Shown piece after piece: positions 14,205 through 22,575 of a DNA stretch of 29,742 bases. The translations under genes and the position numbers were made by a program. The notes below the pieces were generated by a model. The model made no database searches and was not told where the DNA came from. It saw nothing but the letters and a program-made list of their open reading frames with translations. How positions within the stretch are numbered: position 1 is the stretch's first letter; every line of letters starts with the position of its first letter. This stretch comes from a virus, in IMG/VR virus record IMGVR_UViG_3300032046_000151, positions 1-29,742 of that record; one strand, 5' to 3'.

Positions 14205-16427
14205 ATGACTAAATTTAAAACTAATCGTGATGTATTAGACCGATCCAAACCGATTGAACTTGTGTTAGAATTATTGTCTTTTTCAGGTGGCGAGAATACC
14301 ATCGGAGAGGATGTGGCATTGAAAAACAATGAAGCCCGTATAATAGAAAACTGGGATGCTTTGTCTATTGGGGGAATGATACGCTCTAAAGGATTTAACG
14401 AAGTGGCGAAAGTTACCAATATAGATAGTTATGATGTGGCACTTATTCATTTTGACGGAGTGGATACGGCAACTGCCGCAGTTGAAACAGTCGCAGGAAA
14501 AACAATAACTTTTGGCGGGACAGCGCAGTTAGACACGGCACAAAAGAAATTCGGCTTATCCTCGTTATTACTTGACGGAAACAGCGATTATATCACTCTG
14601 CCATCCCACGCGGATTGGCAATTCGGGACTGGGCCTTTTACTATTGATGGGCAGTTTAGGATACACACAGACCAGGATTGCGTATTAGTCGGGCAATATG
14701 TAGATGCGAATAATTACTGGTATTTAAAATATTCCGCTACTGATAGTAAACTATATTTTAAGGTAATGATAGCCACAGTTACTAAGGCAGATTATTCGGT
14801 TACTTGGAATCCAGCACTTGATACTTGGTATCATCTGGAATTAGCGAGGAATACTACCACAGTTTATTTATTCATTGATGACGTTTCCCAGACATTGACC
14901 GAGACTACGGCCATAGCCGCAAATAGTATGCCGACATTTGATACAACTTTGAATATAGGCGCACAAAACGGAGCAGATTTCTTTGATGGTTGGATTGATG
15001 AGGTGAGGATTTGTAAGGGTATAGCCCGCCATACCGCCAATTTCACCGCTCCTACGCTTGCCTATGTTACCAATGGGAAGTTTGATTTATTGATACAGCA
15101 TAAAGAATCTACGACTACGCAGTTATTCGGAATCATAAAAGGGGATTTGGTTTATAAGGACACTTCTGCGATAAAACTCGCCGATGCGTCAGGTTTTACT
15201 TCTGGGCAATTATGCCACGCAGTATCGGCTGGGGATAAATTATGGATTACTAATTCACTTGATAATCTTAAATATAAGACTTTAGCCGGAGTATTGACCA
15301 TTCCTGCAAGCCAACCAGGAGCGGCAAGGGAACGCATACATTATCATCAATTCAGATTCATAGCCGAAGGTGGGGGTAAGACTGTTTATGGCTCAAGAGC
15401 GGCTTCGGGTAATTGGACGGCCGCAGATGCTTGGTCTTTGGCTAATGATGCTTGGAATATTGATATGCCCGATTATACTTATGGAGGAATCTCCGGATTT
15501 CCTTCGGGGGCATATTTTACTATCTTTACTTATTTCAGGGCCTATTTGCTTTATAATTTTCCCGATATAGCTTATGAACCGATTTCGGGTTCTCATGGTT
15601 GTTGCGCGCCGTTCTCTATTGTTAAGGGAGATGAAGGAATATATTTCCTCTCCAATTACCCGACTTTAGGGATATTCCTTTGGGATGGTGCTAACTGGAT
15701 AAATCTGACAGAAAATCACGATTTCGTCGAGGATATAGATCTATCAAAAAGGATTTTCGGATTCTATCGGAACGGAAAGTACTTTATAAATTACTGCGAA
15801 TCCGGATCTAACGCGAGTTATCCTAACCGACAGAAGATATATGACGCTTCTCTGGGGCGCTGGATGACTCGGCCTATCAATACAGTGCTTTCCGAAAATT
15901 GGGGTTATCCGGCATTACTCAAATATGATAATAATGAACTTTACAATGCTTCTTCCCTGAACGGCAGGATATACGAACTTGAAACCGAGGATAACTCGGA
16001 TGAAGGAGAAGATACTGTCGCTAATTACCTCACTAAAGATTTTAACTCTTCCGATTTTTCTGTGGCCAGCGGTGGACAGTTTCCGATAAGCAATGTAAGG
16101 TTGAAACTGACGAAGATGATTTTGACGTATTATGGAAATACCGGTAACATCACAATACGTTGGTCGGCAGATAGGGGAATAAGGGCAGGCGAACAGACTA
16201 TAACCATAACAAAATCCTATACGGGAGCCAAGATCAACAGTGACTTTACCGTTAATACTTCATATATTGTCTCTCCGGGCGAATTGCCTGATAGGACGGA
16301 AATGAGGTCTTTCAAAAATTCAGCAGTAGGAAGATTTTTCAATTTGCAGATACTGAACAATGCGATAGGCGAAAGACCCAAAATTAAAAGTCTGAAAATT
16401 CATGCAATCGCATTAGAAGAACTTTAA
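14205..16427 (+). CDS. Large tail propeller-like protein with LamG domain
   Basis: This 740-aa virion protein begins with ALKNNEARIIENWDALSIGG near residues 38-57, a start typical of beta-propeller tail nozzle or tail-stabilising proteins in short-tailed phages. A LamG/concanavalin-like domain is inserted at about 75-285: YDVALIHFDGVD, SLLLDGNSDYITLP, then FDGWIDEVRICKGIARHTA. The rest (about 290-740) is beta-rich with recurring aromatic strands, consistent with a propeller. The LamG insert probably binds carbohydrate on the host. The nearest purine run lies about 14 bases before ATG 14205, longer than usual. Confidence 0.72.
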   Translation: MTKFKTNRDVLDRSKPIELVLELLSFSGGENTIGEDVALKNNEARIIENWDALSIGGMIRSKGFNEVAKVTNIDSYDVALIHFDGVDTATAAVETVAGKTITFGGTAQLDTAQKKFGLSSLLLDGNSDYITLPSHADWQFGTGPFTIDGQFRIHTDQDCVLVGQYVDANNYWYLKYSATDSKLYFKVMIATVTKADYSVTWNPALDTWYHLELARNTTTVYLFIDDVSQTLTETTAIAANSMPTFDTTLNIGAQNGADFFDGWIDEVRICKGIARHTANFTAPTLAYVTNGKFDLLIQHKESTTTQLFGIIKGDLVYKDTSAIKLADASGFTSGQLCHAVSAGDKLWITNSLDNLKYKTLAGVLTIPASQPGAARERIHYHQFRFIAEGGGKTVYGSRAASGNWTAADAWSLANDAWNIDMPDYTYGGISGFPSGAYFTIFTYFRAYLLYNFPDIAYEPISGSHGCCAPFSIVKGDEGIYFLSNYPTLGIFLWDGANWINLTENHDFVEDIDLSKRIFGFYRNGKYFINYCESGSNASYPNRQKIYDASLGRWMTRPINTVLSENWGYPALLKYDNNELYNASSLNGRIYELETEDNSDEGEDTVANYLTKDFNSSDFSVASGGQFPISNVRLKLTKMILTYYGNTGNITIRWSADRGIRAGEQTITITKSYTGAKINSDFTVNTSYIVSPGELPDRTEMRSFKNSAVGRFFNLQILNNAIGERPKIKSLKIHAIALEEL

Positions 16428-16440
16428 GGAGGAATAAGAA

Positions 16441-17238
16441 ATGGCTTTTTCGAGTGATCTTGTAAGGACAAAAAACTGGGGAACGGAAATTTTAATCGAT
16501 ACCGATTTAGAGGGGCAATTAGACTTGATTATCGACTGGATAATGGCCGCACTAAATAGCTCTACCGGACACGGACACGAAGGCACTTCGAATAAAGGGC
16601 CTAAGATAAACGTAGGAACTGGTCTTGCCGTCACGAATCAAGCGCAGGGAGACGTTCTTTATGCCTCTTCCGCTTCTGCTTTTGCAAGATTAGGTGCAGG
16701 GACTAAAGGAAAATGTCTTACTACGGGTGGAGTAGGAGCTAATCCTACATTTGAAGGAATGACTACGCAAGGGGATGTTGAATACCACGATGGAACGAAC
16801 AGGGCAAGATTAGAAGCTGGCAATGCCACAGATTTATTAGGAAGCGGTGGAATTGCGGCCAATCCTTCTTGGAAAACTATTGCCCAAGTTTTTACAAATG
16901 TTGTTGTTCCAAAAACTTATGATAGTGGATGGTTTGCGTGTGCTGTTCAAAGCAATTATTCAAAAACTCATAATTTGGGAACTACAAAAGTAATTTATAA
17001 ACTATATTTCGCCACAGATGATATTGGAACTGCTATGGTAGAAGCAGGATTGACTGATATAGATATAGGTGGTGGGAATGTTCATTCTAATGCTGGAGGA
17101 TGTGTCGCGGCTATAACTACTACGACATTGGAAGTCCATTCGGGAGGTTCGGCGGTTGCGTATTATTTAGATGCGGATGGTGATAGAACTGAACCTGCTA
17201 CCGGATTCTATCGAGTGGTTGCAATAGCCTTAGCATAA
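16441..17238 (+). CDS. Tail fibre-like protein with GxGANP repeats
   Basis: This 265-aa protein starts at ATG 16441 with AAGGAGGA upstream. The N-terminus has a HGHEGTSNKGPKI segment, a common junction in tail fibres. Two degenerate repeats follow at about 70-145 (QGDVLYAS...ARLGAGT...GVGANPTF and QGDVEYHD...ARLEAGN...GIAANPSW). The C-terminal 110 residues are a separate beta-rich tip. Such repeats form trimeric fibre shafts. It probably contributes to host binding. Confidence 0.72.
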   Translation: MAFSSDLVRTKNWGTEILIDTDLEGQLDLIIDWIMAALNSSTGHGHEGTSNKGPKINVGTGLAVTNQAQGDVLYASSASAFARLGAGTKGKCLTTGGVGANPTFEGMTTQGDVEYHDGTNRARLEAGNATDLLGSGGIAANPSWKTIAQVFTNVVVPKTYDSGWFACAVQSNYSKTHNLGTTKVIYKLYFATDDIGTAMVEAGLTDIDIGGGNVHSNAGGCVAAITTTTLEVHSGGSAVAYYLDADGDRTEPATGFYRVVAIALA

Positions 17239-17248
17239 GGAGGATAAA

Positions 17249-17551
17249 ATGTTTTTGATATACAATAATACTACGCAAGATATTTATACAGTAAGTAATA
17301 AAGATGACACGATTGTTCCATCTGATCATACAAAAGTGGAACTAATTAATGATATAGAGAGCCAAAAATTTCCCGCACATCCTTGTTATTGTCAGTTCAT
17401 AGATGGAAAAATAACGCTTGACCATCAAAAGAATGTAATTCGATTGCAAAAAGAAATGGATAACAAAAAAAAGGCAGAAGATGAATTGCTTATTCAGGAT
17501 AAGATGAGAGAGATGGCCATAGATATATTAAAAACAGAAGGTAAATTATAA
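17249..17551 (+). CDS. Small hypothetical protein, possible fibre accessory
   Basis: This 100-aa protein starts at ATG 17249 behind AAGGAGGA. The first 60 residues are beta-rich (FLIYNNTTQDIYTVSNKDD) and the last 40 form a charged helix (NKKKAEDELLIQDKMREM). Its size, layout and place between two fibre-like genes would suit a fibre assembly chaperone, but I recognise no family. Confidence 0.65.
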   Translation: MFLIYNNTTQDIYTVSNKDDTIVPSDHTKVELINDIESQKFPAHPCYCQFIDGKITLDHQKNVIRLQKEMDNKKKAEDELLIQDKMREMAIDILKTEGKL

Positions 17552-17552
17552 A

Positions 17553-18725
17553 ATGGCAGACGGTTACATTGAACTTTCAAAAGAAAAATTAGAGACCCCT
17601 GCGGGCATAAACGAACTCAACCGTATGCTCCGGCAGTTGTATGAATTGATTTCTGGGGATAGCAAGACTACCAAGATATATTATGGTTATGGTTCACCCG
17701 AGGGCGTTGTGGTTGCCAATGTCGGCTCTATCTATATGAGGAAGGACGGCGGAACGGCTACCTCTATGTATATCAAGGAGAGTGGAACGGGAGCAACGGG
17801 CTGGGTGGCCGGTAGATCAAGCGACGCAGACACACTTGATACTTATCATGCTTCTACCAGCGCAGGTGCAAACAAAATCCCCGTTTCGGATGCTAGCGGT
17901 TATCTGCCCGATAATACCGTTGATATCGGAGCATTGAAAACTACGCTCGGAGAAGTTAGCAGGGGAACTACCGGGCTTTTAACCCTGCCAGGGGGTTCAT
18001 ATGGATTTGGCATTCAGGTCAAATGCGCCGATGTAACAGATAATATATATAATTATGTAGTAGGAAGCGGTTATTATAATTCTAACAATTACTGGACAGA
18101 AACGATTACTTATGACGGGCCCCATGTATTTGTATCTTTTGTAGGAGCTGGCGACACCTTTTATGCCCAGCACCGCTATGTTACATCTTCAGGTAAAAAT
18201 CATTGGTTATTTTTGCTTATAGATAAAATAACAGTAGGAATCATCGCCGCCTATTCCGCACCCGATCATCCAGCTTACGGCAGGGGTGGAGATTTTAATA
18301 AGATACCGCATCCTTTTCCGGATTATGACGAAAGCAAGCAGGAAATAGTCTTGGTTGATCAGGAAACTATTGCGGAATTAAAAGCGCAAGTTACGGAAGA
18401 AAGTACACTTTTGACATTAATAAATAATTTGTACAGACCCAATATGGCCAAAGAAGAGATTTATGAGCCTTTACATAGCGGCAAGTTTTTAGGACAGTCT
18501 CCGGAATTAATAGAAGTTATCCCCGATTATATCAAAGTCAGGAAACTTATAAAATTTACACCGGAAGAACTGGAAGAAAGGGATAGGATAAGGGAGCGAT
18601 TGAAATTAGAAGCCGGATTGGAAAATTTGAAAAGAGAGCAGGATCGTATATCGCTTATGGATAAGCTTATAGTTTTAGGATTAATAAAAGAAGAAATCGA
18701 TTTGCTGGTGGAGAAAAATGAATAA
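17553..18725 (+). CDS. Tail fibre/virion protein with coiled-coil C-terminus
   Basis: This 390-aa protein starts at ATG 17553, one base after the previous stop. Residues 40-90 contain a phage structural segment (ANVGSIYMRKDGGTATSMYI, then GTGATGWVAG), followed by DADTLDTYHAS, which resembles linkers in tail proteins. The central part is beta-rich. Residues 265-390 are strongly charged and helical, so the C-terminus is probably a long coiled coil, which is unusual for a receptor tip. It overlaps the next gene by 8 bp. Confidence 0.68.
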   Translation: MADGYIELSKEKLETPAGINELNRMLRQLYELISGDSKTTKIYYGYGSPEGVVVANVGSIYMRKDGGTATSMYIKESGTGATGWVAGRSSDADTLDTYHASTSAGANKIPVSDASGYLPDNTVDIGALKTTLGEVSRGTTGLLTLPGGSYGFGIQVKCADVTDNIYNYVVGSGYYNSNNYWTETITYDGPHVFVSFVGAGDTFYAQHRYVTSSGKNHWLFLLIDKITVGIIAAYSAPDHPAYGRGGDFNKIPHPFPDYDESKQEIVLVDQETIAELKAQVTEESTLLTLINNLYRPNMAKEEIYEPLHSGKFLGQSPELIEVIPDYIKVRKLIKFTPEELEERDRIRERLKLEAGLENLKREQDRISLMDKLIVLGLIKEEIDLLVEKNE

Positions 18726-19155
18726 CCGGATAACTCAAGGACAAATGTTAGCACAGGCATTTTTAATACTCAAACAATCAAATATCTATCCCAATGCCAA
18801 GCCAGCCGATTGGGTTAAAGTCCTTTTATATATGCACACAAAAGGCTGGCTTTATATCGGATTTGAAAAAGAGAAAATGGCTATGGTCGCAGGAATGTAC
18901 AGAATAAAGAAATTTAACAAGGATACCATAAAAGACCTGCCCAAAAAAGAAGAGGGTAATGTTCTTTATATTCCATTCTTCGCCTCAAGCGCGGAGGATA
19001 AACTATTGCCAAGAAAATTATTGCAAAGGTATTTATCGAAACACAAGAATATTAAAAAAATAACCTTTTATGCTGATGAAAAAGAAAGGACTTTTAACCG
19101 ATTGAAGGAGAGAAAAAATGGGAAAAGGAAGCGTATCGTTACCGGCAACGCCTAA
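18718..19155 (+). CDS. GNAT-like small virion-module protein
   Basis: This 145-aa protein starts at ATG 18718 with GGTGGAG upstream. The layout (WLYIGFEKEKMAMVAGMYRI, then VLYIPFFASSAEDKLLPRKL and IKKITFYADEKER) resembles a reduced GNAT acetyltransferase fold, as seen in some internal-protein genes of short-tailed phages. The canonical acetyl-CoA loop is not clear, so enzyme activity is doubtful. It sits directly before the ejection-type proteins. Confidence 0.5.
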   Translation: MNNRITQGQMLAQAFLILKQSNIYPNAKPADWVKVLLYMHTKGWLYIGFEKEKMAMVAGMYRIKKFNKDTIKDLPKKEEGNVLYIPFFASSAEDKLLPRKLLQRYLSKHKNIKKITFYADEKERTFNRLKERKNGKRKRIVTGNA

Positions 19156-19918
19156 GTATTTTGAAGATCCAAAGTTTACGGAAGGGATTGACCAGTTATT
19201 CGGTCTAGGCGGGAGATTGACTAATTTTGATTTCAGCGGCAGTTTATCGCCCTTACAGGATGTAATTAACATCAATCCTGATATGCTCAAGGGCTTCTTT
19301 TCTTCATTGCAGCCTTATTATAACCAAATGCGAAGAGGCACAATGAATGAATTAGCGGCTACTAATCAACTGGAGAGTTCGGTTACTGCCAATAGATTGG
19401 GGCAGATTGATACAGATATAGCTAATACTTTGCAAGGTTATACTTCTCAAATGATTCAGCAGGCATTACAAAACAGGATTAGTCTTTTTGGGACAGGATT
19501 AAATACCATAAGCGGGGCAACTGGATATGCGGGGCAAAATCAATCACAAAGAAATCAGTTTAATTTAAGTAATTATGAAAATGAGGTTGCTGCTGCTTTG
19601 GCAGGACGAGATTCAAGCGGTGGGTTAATGGGTGGATTGACGGGTGCAGCAGGGGGGGCAATGGCAGGTGCACCATTTGGGCCCTGGGGTATGGCAATCG
19701 GTGGTCTTGTTGGTGGCACTATAGGAGCTTTAAGTCCTTCAGGCACAGGTGGGCAATTATTAAGTTCAGGGGCAGGTTTATATGGAAATTATATGGGAAA
19801 TCAAAAACTTCCATATCAGCCAGGTTCAACCGCAAGTAATAATTCGTTTGGTTCATTAAACACAACTGATTTAGCGACTAAATATCCATATTTGTTTGGT
19901 GGATTAAATTATAATTAA
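19118..19918 (+). CDS. Internal virion/ejection protein with glycine zipper
   Basis: This 266-aa protein starts at ATG 19118, overlapping the previous gene by 38 bp. Residues 45-150 are helical and Gln/Asn-rich (YYNQMRRGTMNELAATNQLE). A long Gly/Ala-rich hydrophobic stretch at about 168-212 (GGLTGAAGGAMAGAPFGPWG and onward) looks like a glycine-zipper membrane insertion segment. Short-tailed phages eject proteins of this kind to form a DNA conduit across the host envelope. The call rests on this segment and on gene order. Confidence 0.68.
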   Translation: MGKGSVSLPATPKYFEDPKFTEGIDQLFGLGGRLTNFDFSGSLSPLQDVININPDMLKGFFSSLQPYYNQMRRGTMNELAATNQLESSVTANRLGQIDTDIANTLQGYTSQMIQQALQNRISLFGTGLNTISGATGYAGQNQSQRNQFNLSNYENEVAAALAGRDSSGGLMGGLTGAAGGAMAGAPFGPWGMAIGGLVGGTIGALSPSGTGGQLLSSGAGLYGNYMGNQKLPYQPGSTASNNSFGSLNTTDLATKYPYLFGGLNYN

Positions 19919-19927
19919 GGAGGCAAT

Positions 19928-20851
19928 ATGTCAGTATTAGATGCGATTTTGCGTTTTAAAGAATTGGAATCCGCAAAGACCCGAGCCGATATTGGGATGA
20001 TTAGTAACGCTTTCCAAAATTTTCAGCAATCAAAGCAAAATTCTTTGCTGCTTGAGATGGAAAAAAAGAGGTTAGACGTGAGCTTGGCTTCACGAGGATT
20101 AAAGTTTGGCGATAACGGACAAATCGTCCCCGCCACAGATTTGATAGGTAGTTTGGGGACAACAAAGGAATGGAAACCGAGGACAAAAGAGGAAGCGTTT
20201 GAGTTTGAAAGAGAAAAGGTGGGGATAAAAGCTGGAAGTCCTCAAGAAATAAATAAACAAGAAAGACAAGACTTACTTGATTCTACTAAAATACGAGAAG
20301 AATTTTTGAACAGGCCAGAAGTTAAAGAATACACGCTAATCAATACCCAAGTTAAATCTATGGATGCTTTATTAGGGAAAGCTAAAGAAGGAGATATAGA
20401 TAATAAAGTAGCATTAGATCAGGCATTAATTACTATGTTCAATAAACTTACCGATCCTAATTCAGTGGTTAGGGAATCCGAATATGCAAGAACTCCGCAG
20501 AATTTACCTCTTGCCAATAGGTTTAGTGGTGCTTTTCAAAAATTAGAGAAAGGCGGCGCTGGTCTTACTGATTCGGATAGAGATGCTCTTGTTTGGGGGG
20601 CTAAAGTTATTGCAAACGAAAGAGGCAATACCTACAATCAGACTTTAAAAGAATATAGTGATTTAGCAGGTAAATATAAGATTGATGAATCTTTAATTAC
20701 GCGAGGAAAACAACCACATCAAGAATATAAATTCGGCGTTGGCAAAGAAAAGAGTTCACAGAATTTCAAATCAGAAGCAGAAGCTTTATCTGCCAATTTA
20801 CCTAAAGGTACTATTGTAATTATAAATGGTAGAAAGGCGAGGATAGACTAA
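19928..20851 (+). CDS. Probable internal virion protein
   Basis: This 307-aa protein starts at ATG 19928 behind AAGGAGG. It is mostly helical and hydrophilic. Residues 180-215 (ITMFNKLTDPNSVVRESEYA) match a segment seen repeatedly in phage internal or tail proteins. The C-terminus ends LPKGTIVIINGRKARID, a small beta element also seen at the ends of such proteins. It has no membrane segment. Neighbours on both sides are likely ejection proteins. Confidence 0.65.
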   Translation: MSVLDAILRFKELESAKTRADIGMISNAFQNFQQSKQNSLLLEMEKKRLDVSLASRGLKFGDNGQIVPATDLIGSLGTTKEWKPRTKEEAFEFEREKVGIKAGSPQEINKQERQDLLDSTKIREEFLNRPEVKEYTLINTQVKSMDALLGKAKEGDIDNKVALDQALITMFNKLTDPNSVVRESEYARTPQNLPLANRFSGAFQKLEKGGAGLTDSDRDALVWGAKVIANERGNTYNQTLKEYSDLAGKYKIDESLITRGKQPHQEYKFGVGKEKSSQNFKSEAEALSANLPKGTIVIINGRKARID

Positions 20852-20986
20852 ATGCCTTTAAATGGCGTGAATAAAAGATGTTCTAAATGCACCAAAAAAT
20901 ATAAACAATGGAAACAGGTTTTATTGATAATCTGCCCTAATTATCAAGAAAAATCTGTCAAACCTGAAAAATTGCATTTAGACTAA
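20852..20986 (+). CDS. 44-aa Cys-containing small protein
   Basis: ATG 20852 directly follows the previous stop. The peptide is basic with CSKC at residues 10-13 and IICPNY near 26-31, a partial zinc-ribbon pattern that lacks its fourth cysteine. The ribosome site is weak. It may be a small regulatory protein or a remnant. Confidence 0.4.
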   Translation: MPLNGVNKRCSKCTKKYKQWKQVLLIICPNYQEKSVKPEKLHLD

Positions 20987-20996
20987 GCACAAAATT

Positions 20997-21032
20997 ACTG
21001 AAAATCGCCCCAAAACAGGGGGTATTTTCGGT
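20997..21032 (+). promoter_or_regulatory. Long imperfect hairpin
   Basis: Bases 20997-21011 pair with 21018-21032 across an AAAACA loop. The stem is 15 positions long with a G-U pair and two central mismatches. It lies in the only sizeable gap of the internal-protein block, just before a terminator-like hairpin. It may protect the 3' end of the upstream mRNA or help termination. Confidence 0.6.
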
Positions 21033-21058
21033 AAAAGGTAGCCAAGTATGCCTTTTTT
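21033..21058 (+). terminator. Weak intrinsic terminator
   Basis: AAAAGGTA (21033-21040) pairs with TGCCTTTT (21049-21056), 8 bp with one T-G pair, and the right arm runs into six T ending at 21058. Together with the hairpin just upstream it probably reduces transcription into the next gene. No convincing promoter is visible in the remaining 36 bases before ATG 21095. Confidence 0.55.
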
Positions 21059-21094
21059 AGTTTGTGCGTTGTAGGGCTTGAAAAGGGGTAAAAT

Positions 21095-22423
21095 ATGCCA
21101 ATTACATATTTAGACGAAGAACCACAAGTCGAAAGAAGAATTACTTATTTAGATGAAGAAAAACCTAAAACAGGTATCTCAAAAGTAGCCGAAGATGTTA
21201 CCAATTATGTTTTTCCTCAATTTTTGACAGATGCTAAATTTAAACCTGGACAAAGAAATTTATTGGGAGATCTCGGAGAAAGACCTGGCGCGGCAATCCG
21301 TTCTTGGTTAATGGGGAAAGGTTATAAAAAAGGTGCTTTAAACCCAGAAGAAGCGCCTAATCTATCAGAAGAAGCAATTAAGGAATATATAGATAGGGGT
21401 GGAAAAAATCCCGTTATGGGAACATTGGTGGGTATGGGCGGAGAGGTATTAAATCAAATTACTGAACCCGCGAATCTTTTAGCATTATTTCTCCCTAAAG
21501 CACCTGGTGCAAAACAGGCAGGGCAAGAAATAGGTAGAAGTGCCGGACTTATGAAAAATCTTGTGAATGAAACAACAGGAAAAATAATTAGTTCTCCTGT
21601 GGGGAAAATGACTCGGCAAGGATTAACGAATATAGAATCTGGCATTACTGCTCCCATTAGGTTTGTCCAGAATATAACAAGGAATATCAAGAATGTTAAA
21701 GACCCTGTTCAATTTTCTAAGACAGTAAGAAAGACATTTTTTGATGTAAAAAGGAAAGTTGGTGATGAATTTGAAAAAGGAATAACAACGCTTTCTAAGG
21801 CAAACCCTGAAAAAAGGATAGATTTAAGCGCAGAGGTTCAATATCTTAAGGATGCAATAGACGATACTGTAAATAATCCTGGTCTTGGTTCACAGGTAAA
21901 GTCTACTATTCGTTCAATCCGTAATCCCGAAAAAGCGAAGGTAATTCAGGGTATGATTGAAAATCCTATGAACGCTAAAGATTTGACTTTAGCACAAGCG
22001 CAGGAAATAAAGAATATGATACAACAAGCTCCTGCCATAGCTACTAAATTAAAACAGGGTAAGTTTGCCGATTGGAAGCCAGGAGATTTAGAATTGCTTG
22101 ATTTAATAGATGATATTAAATTAGCACAATCTGAGGTATTCCCTGAAATGGCACAAGTAAGGAAACCTTATGCGGAGTTTATGAATAATTATAAGAATGT
22201 TAAGAATATGTTTAAACCAGGTGCTTTATTAAATAAAATGCGTTCGGGTTTTGGTGATGAGGAAATACAATCAATGGTAAAGGCGATATTGCCACAGGAT
22301 ACTTTAAAAGCGATAAGAGGATTTAGGAGAACTGGTAAAGCATTAAAAATTGGGGCAGGTATAACAGGATTATTAACAGCAGAAGAACTAATTAGGCGTG
22401 GGATTCGTTCTGCGGGTCGGTAG
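21095..22423 (+). CDS. Probable internal virion protein, ITYLDEE repeat
   Basis: This 442-aa protein starts at ATG 21095 with AAGGGG upstream. The heptapeptide ITYLDEE occurs twice, at residues 3-9 and 16-22, and may be a packaging or docking tag. The body is helical and basic. A hydrophobic patch lies near 117-138 (MGGEVLNQITEPANLLALFL), and a short Gly/Ala-rich hydrophobic segment near the C-terminus (GAGITGLLTAEEL). Size and order suit an ejected internal protein. No lytic transglycosylase motif is visible. Its last 32 bp overlap the minus-strand gene. Confidence 0.62.
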   Translation: MPITYLDEEPQVERRITYLDEEKPKTGISKVAEDVTNYVFPQFLTDAKFKPGQRNLLGDLGERPGAAIRSWLMGKGYKKGALNPEEAPNLSEEAIKEYIDRGGKNPVMGTLVGMGGEVLNQITEPANLLALFLPKAPGAKQAGQEIGRSAGLMKNLVNETTGKIISSPVGKMTRQGLTNIESGITAPIRFVQNITRNIKNVKDPVQFSKTVRKTFFDVKRKVGDEFEKGITTLSKANPEKRIDLSAEVQYLKDAIDDTVNNPGLGSQVKSTIRSIRNPEKAKVIQGMIENPMNAKDLTLAQAQEIKNMIQQAPAIATKLKQGKFADWKPGDLELLDLIDDIKLAQSEVFPEMAQVRKPYAEFMNNYKNVKNMFKPGALLNKMRSGFGDEEIQSMVKAILPQDTLKAIRGFRRTGKALKIGAGITGLLTAEELIRRGIRSAGR

Positions 22424-22511
22424 AATGTTTTTTAATATAAGTTTCATAATATTCGATAAATTGAGTAATGGTAAAACCAAGACATATAAAACCTAAAATT
22501 ATCCAAACCAT
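22392..22511 (-). CDS. 39-aa membrane protein, only minus-strand gene
   Basis: On the minus strand AAAAAGGAGTTAAG stands directly before an ATG at 22511, with normal spacing from AGGAG. The peptide begins MVWIILGFICLGFTITQFIE, one clear transmembrane helix, followed by a short charged tail rich in Tyr, Lys and His. It ends at TAA (22394-22392), overlapping the 3' end of the gene at 21095. It would be transcribed against the late operon, so its mRNA would be antisense to that gene's end. It could be a small holin-, spanin- or exclusion-type protein. I recognise no family, but the ribosome site and hydrophobic profile make chance unlikely. Confidence 0.62.
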   Translation of the reverse strand: MVWIILGFICLGFTITQFIEYYETYIKKHSTDPQNESHA

Positions 22512-22540
22512 CTTAACTCCTTTTTACTATGGAGGTCAAT

Positions 22541-22561
22541 ATGGCTCATCTTAATACATAA
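22541..22561 (+). CDS. Six-codon leader mini-ORF (MAHLNT)
   Basis: A strong GGAGGT at 22531-22536 precedes ATG 22541, but the frame stops after six codons. The next gene starts 14 bases later in another frame with a weaker site. This may be a translated leader that passes ribosomes on by reinitiation, or the remains of a start displaced by an indel. Confidence 0.35.
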   Translation: MAHLNT

Positions 22562-22575
22562 CCAGAAGAAAATCA

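Noticed and set aside
21059-21094. Promoter before the gene at 21095
   Set aside because: TAAAAT could be a -10 box, but TTG-type -35 candidates are at 14 or 21 bases, outside normal spacing.
22512-22540. SD-sequestering hairpin between divergent ribosome sites
   Set aside because: AACTCC and GGAGGT can form only four contiguous pairs with a mismatch, too weak to claim.
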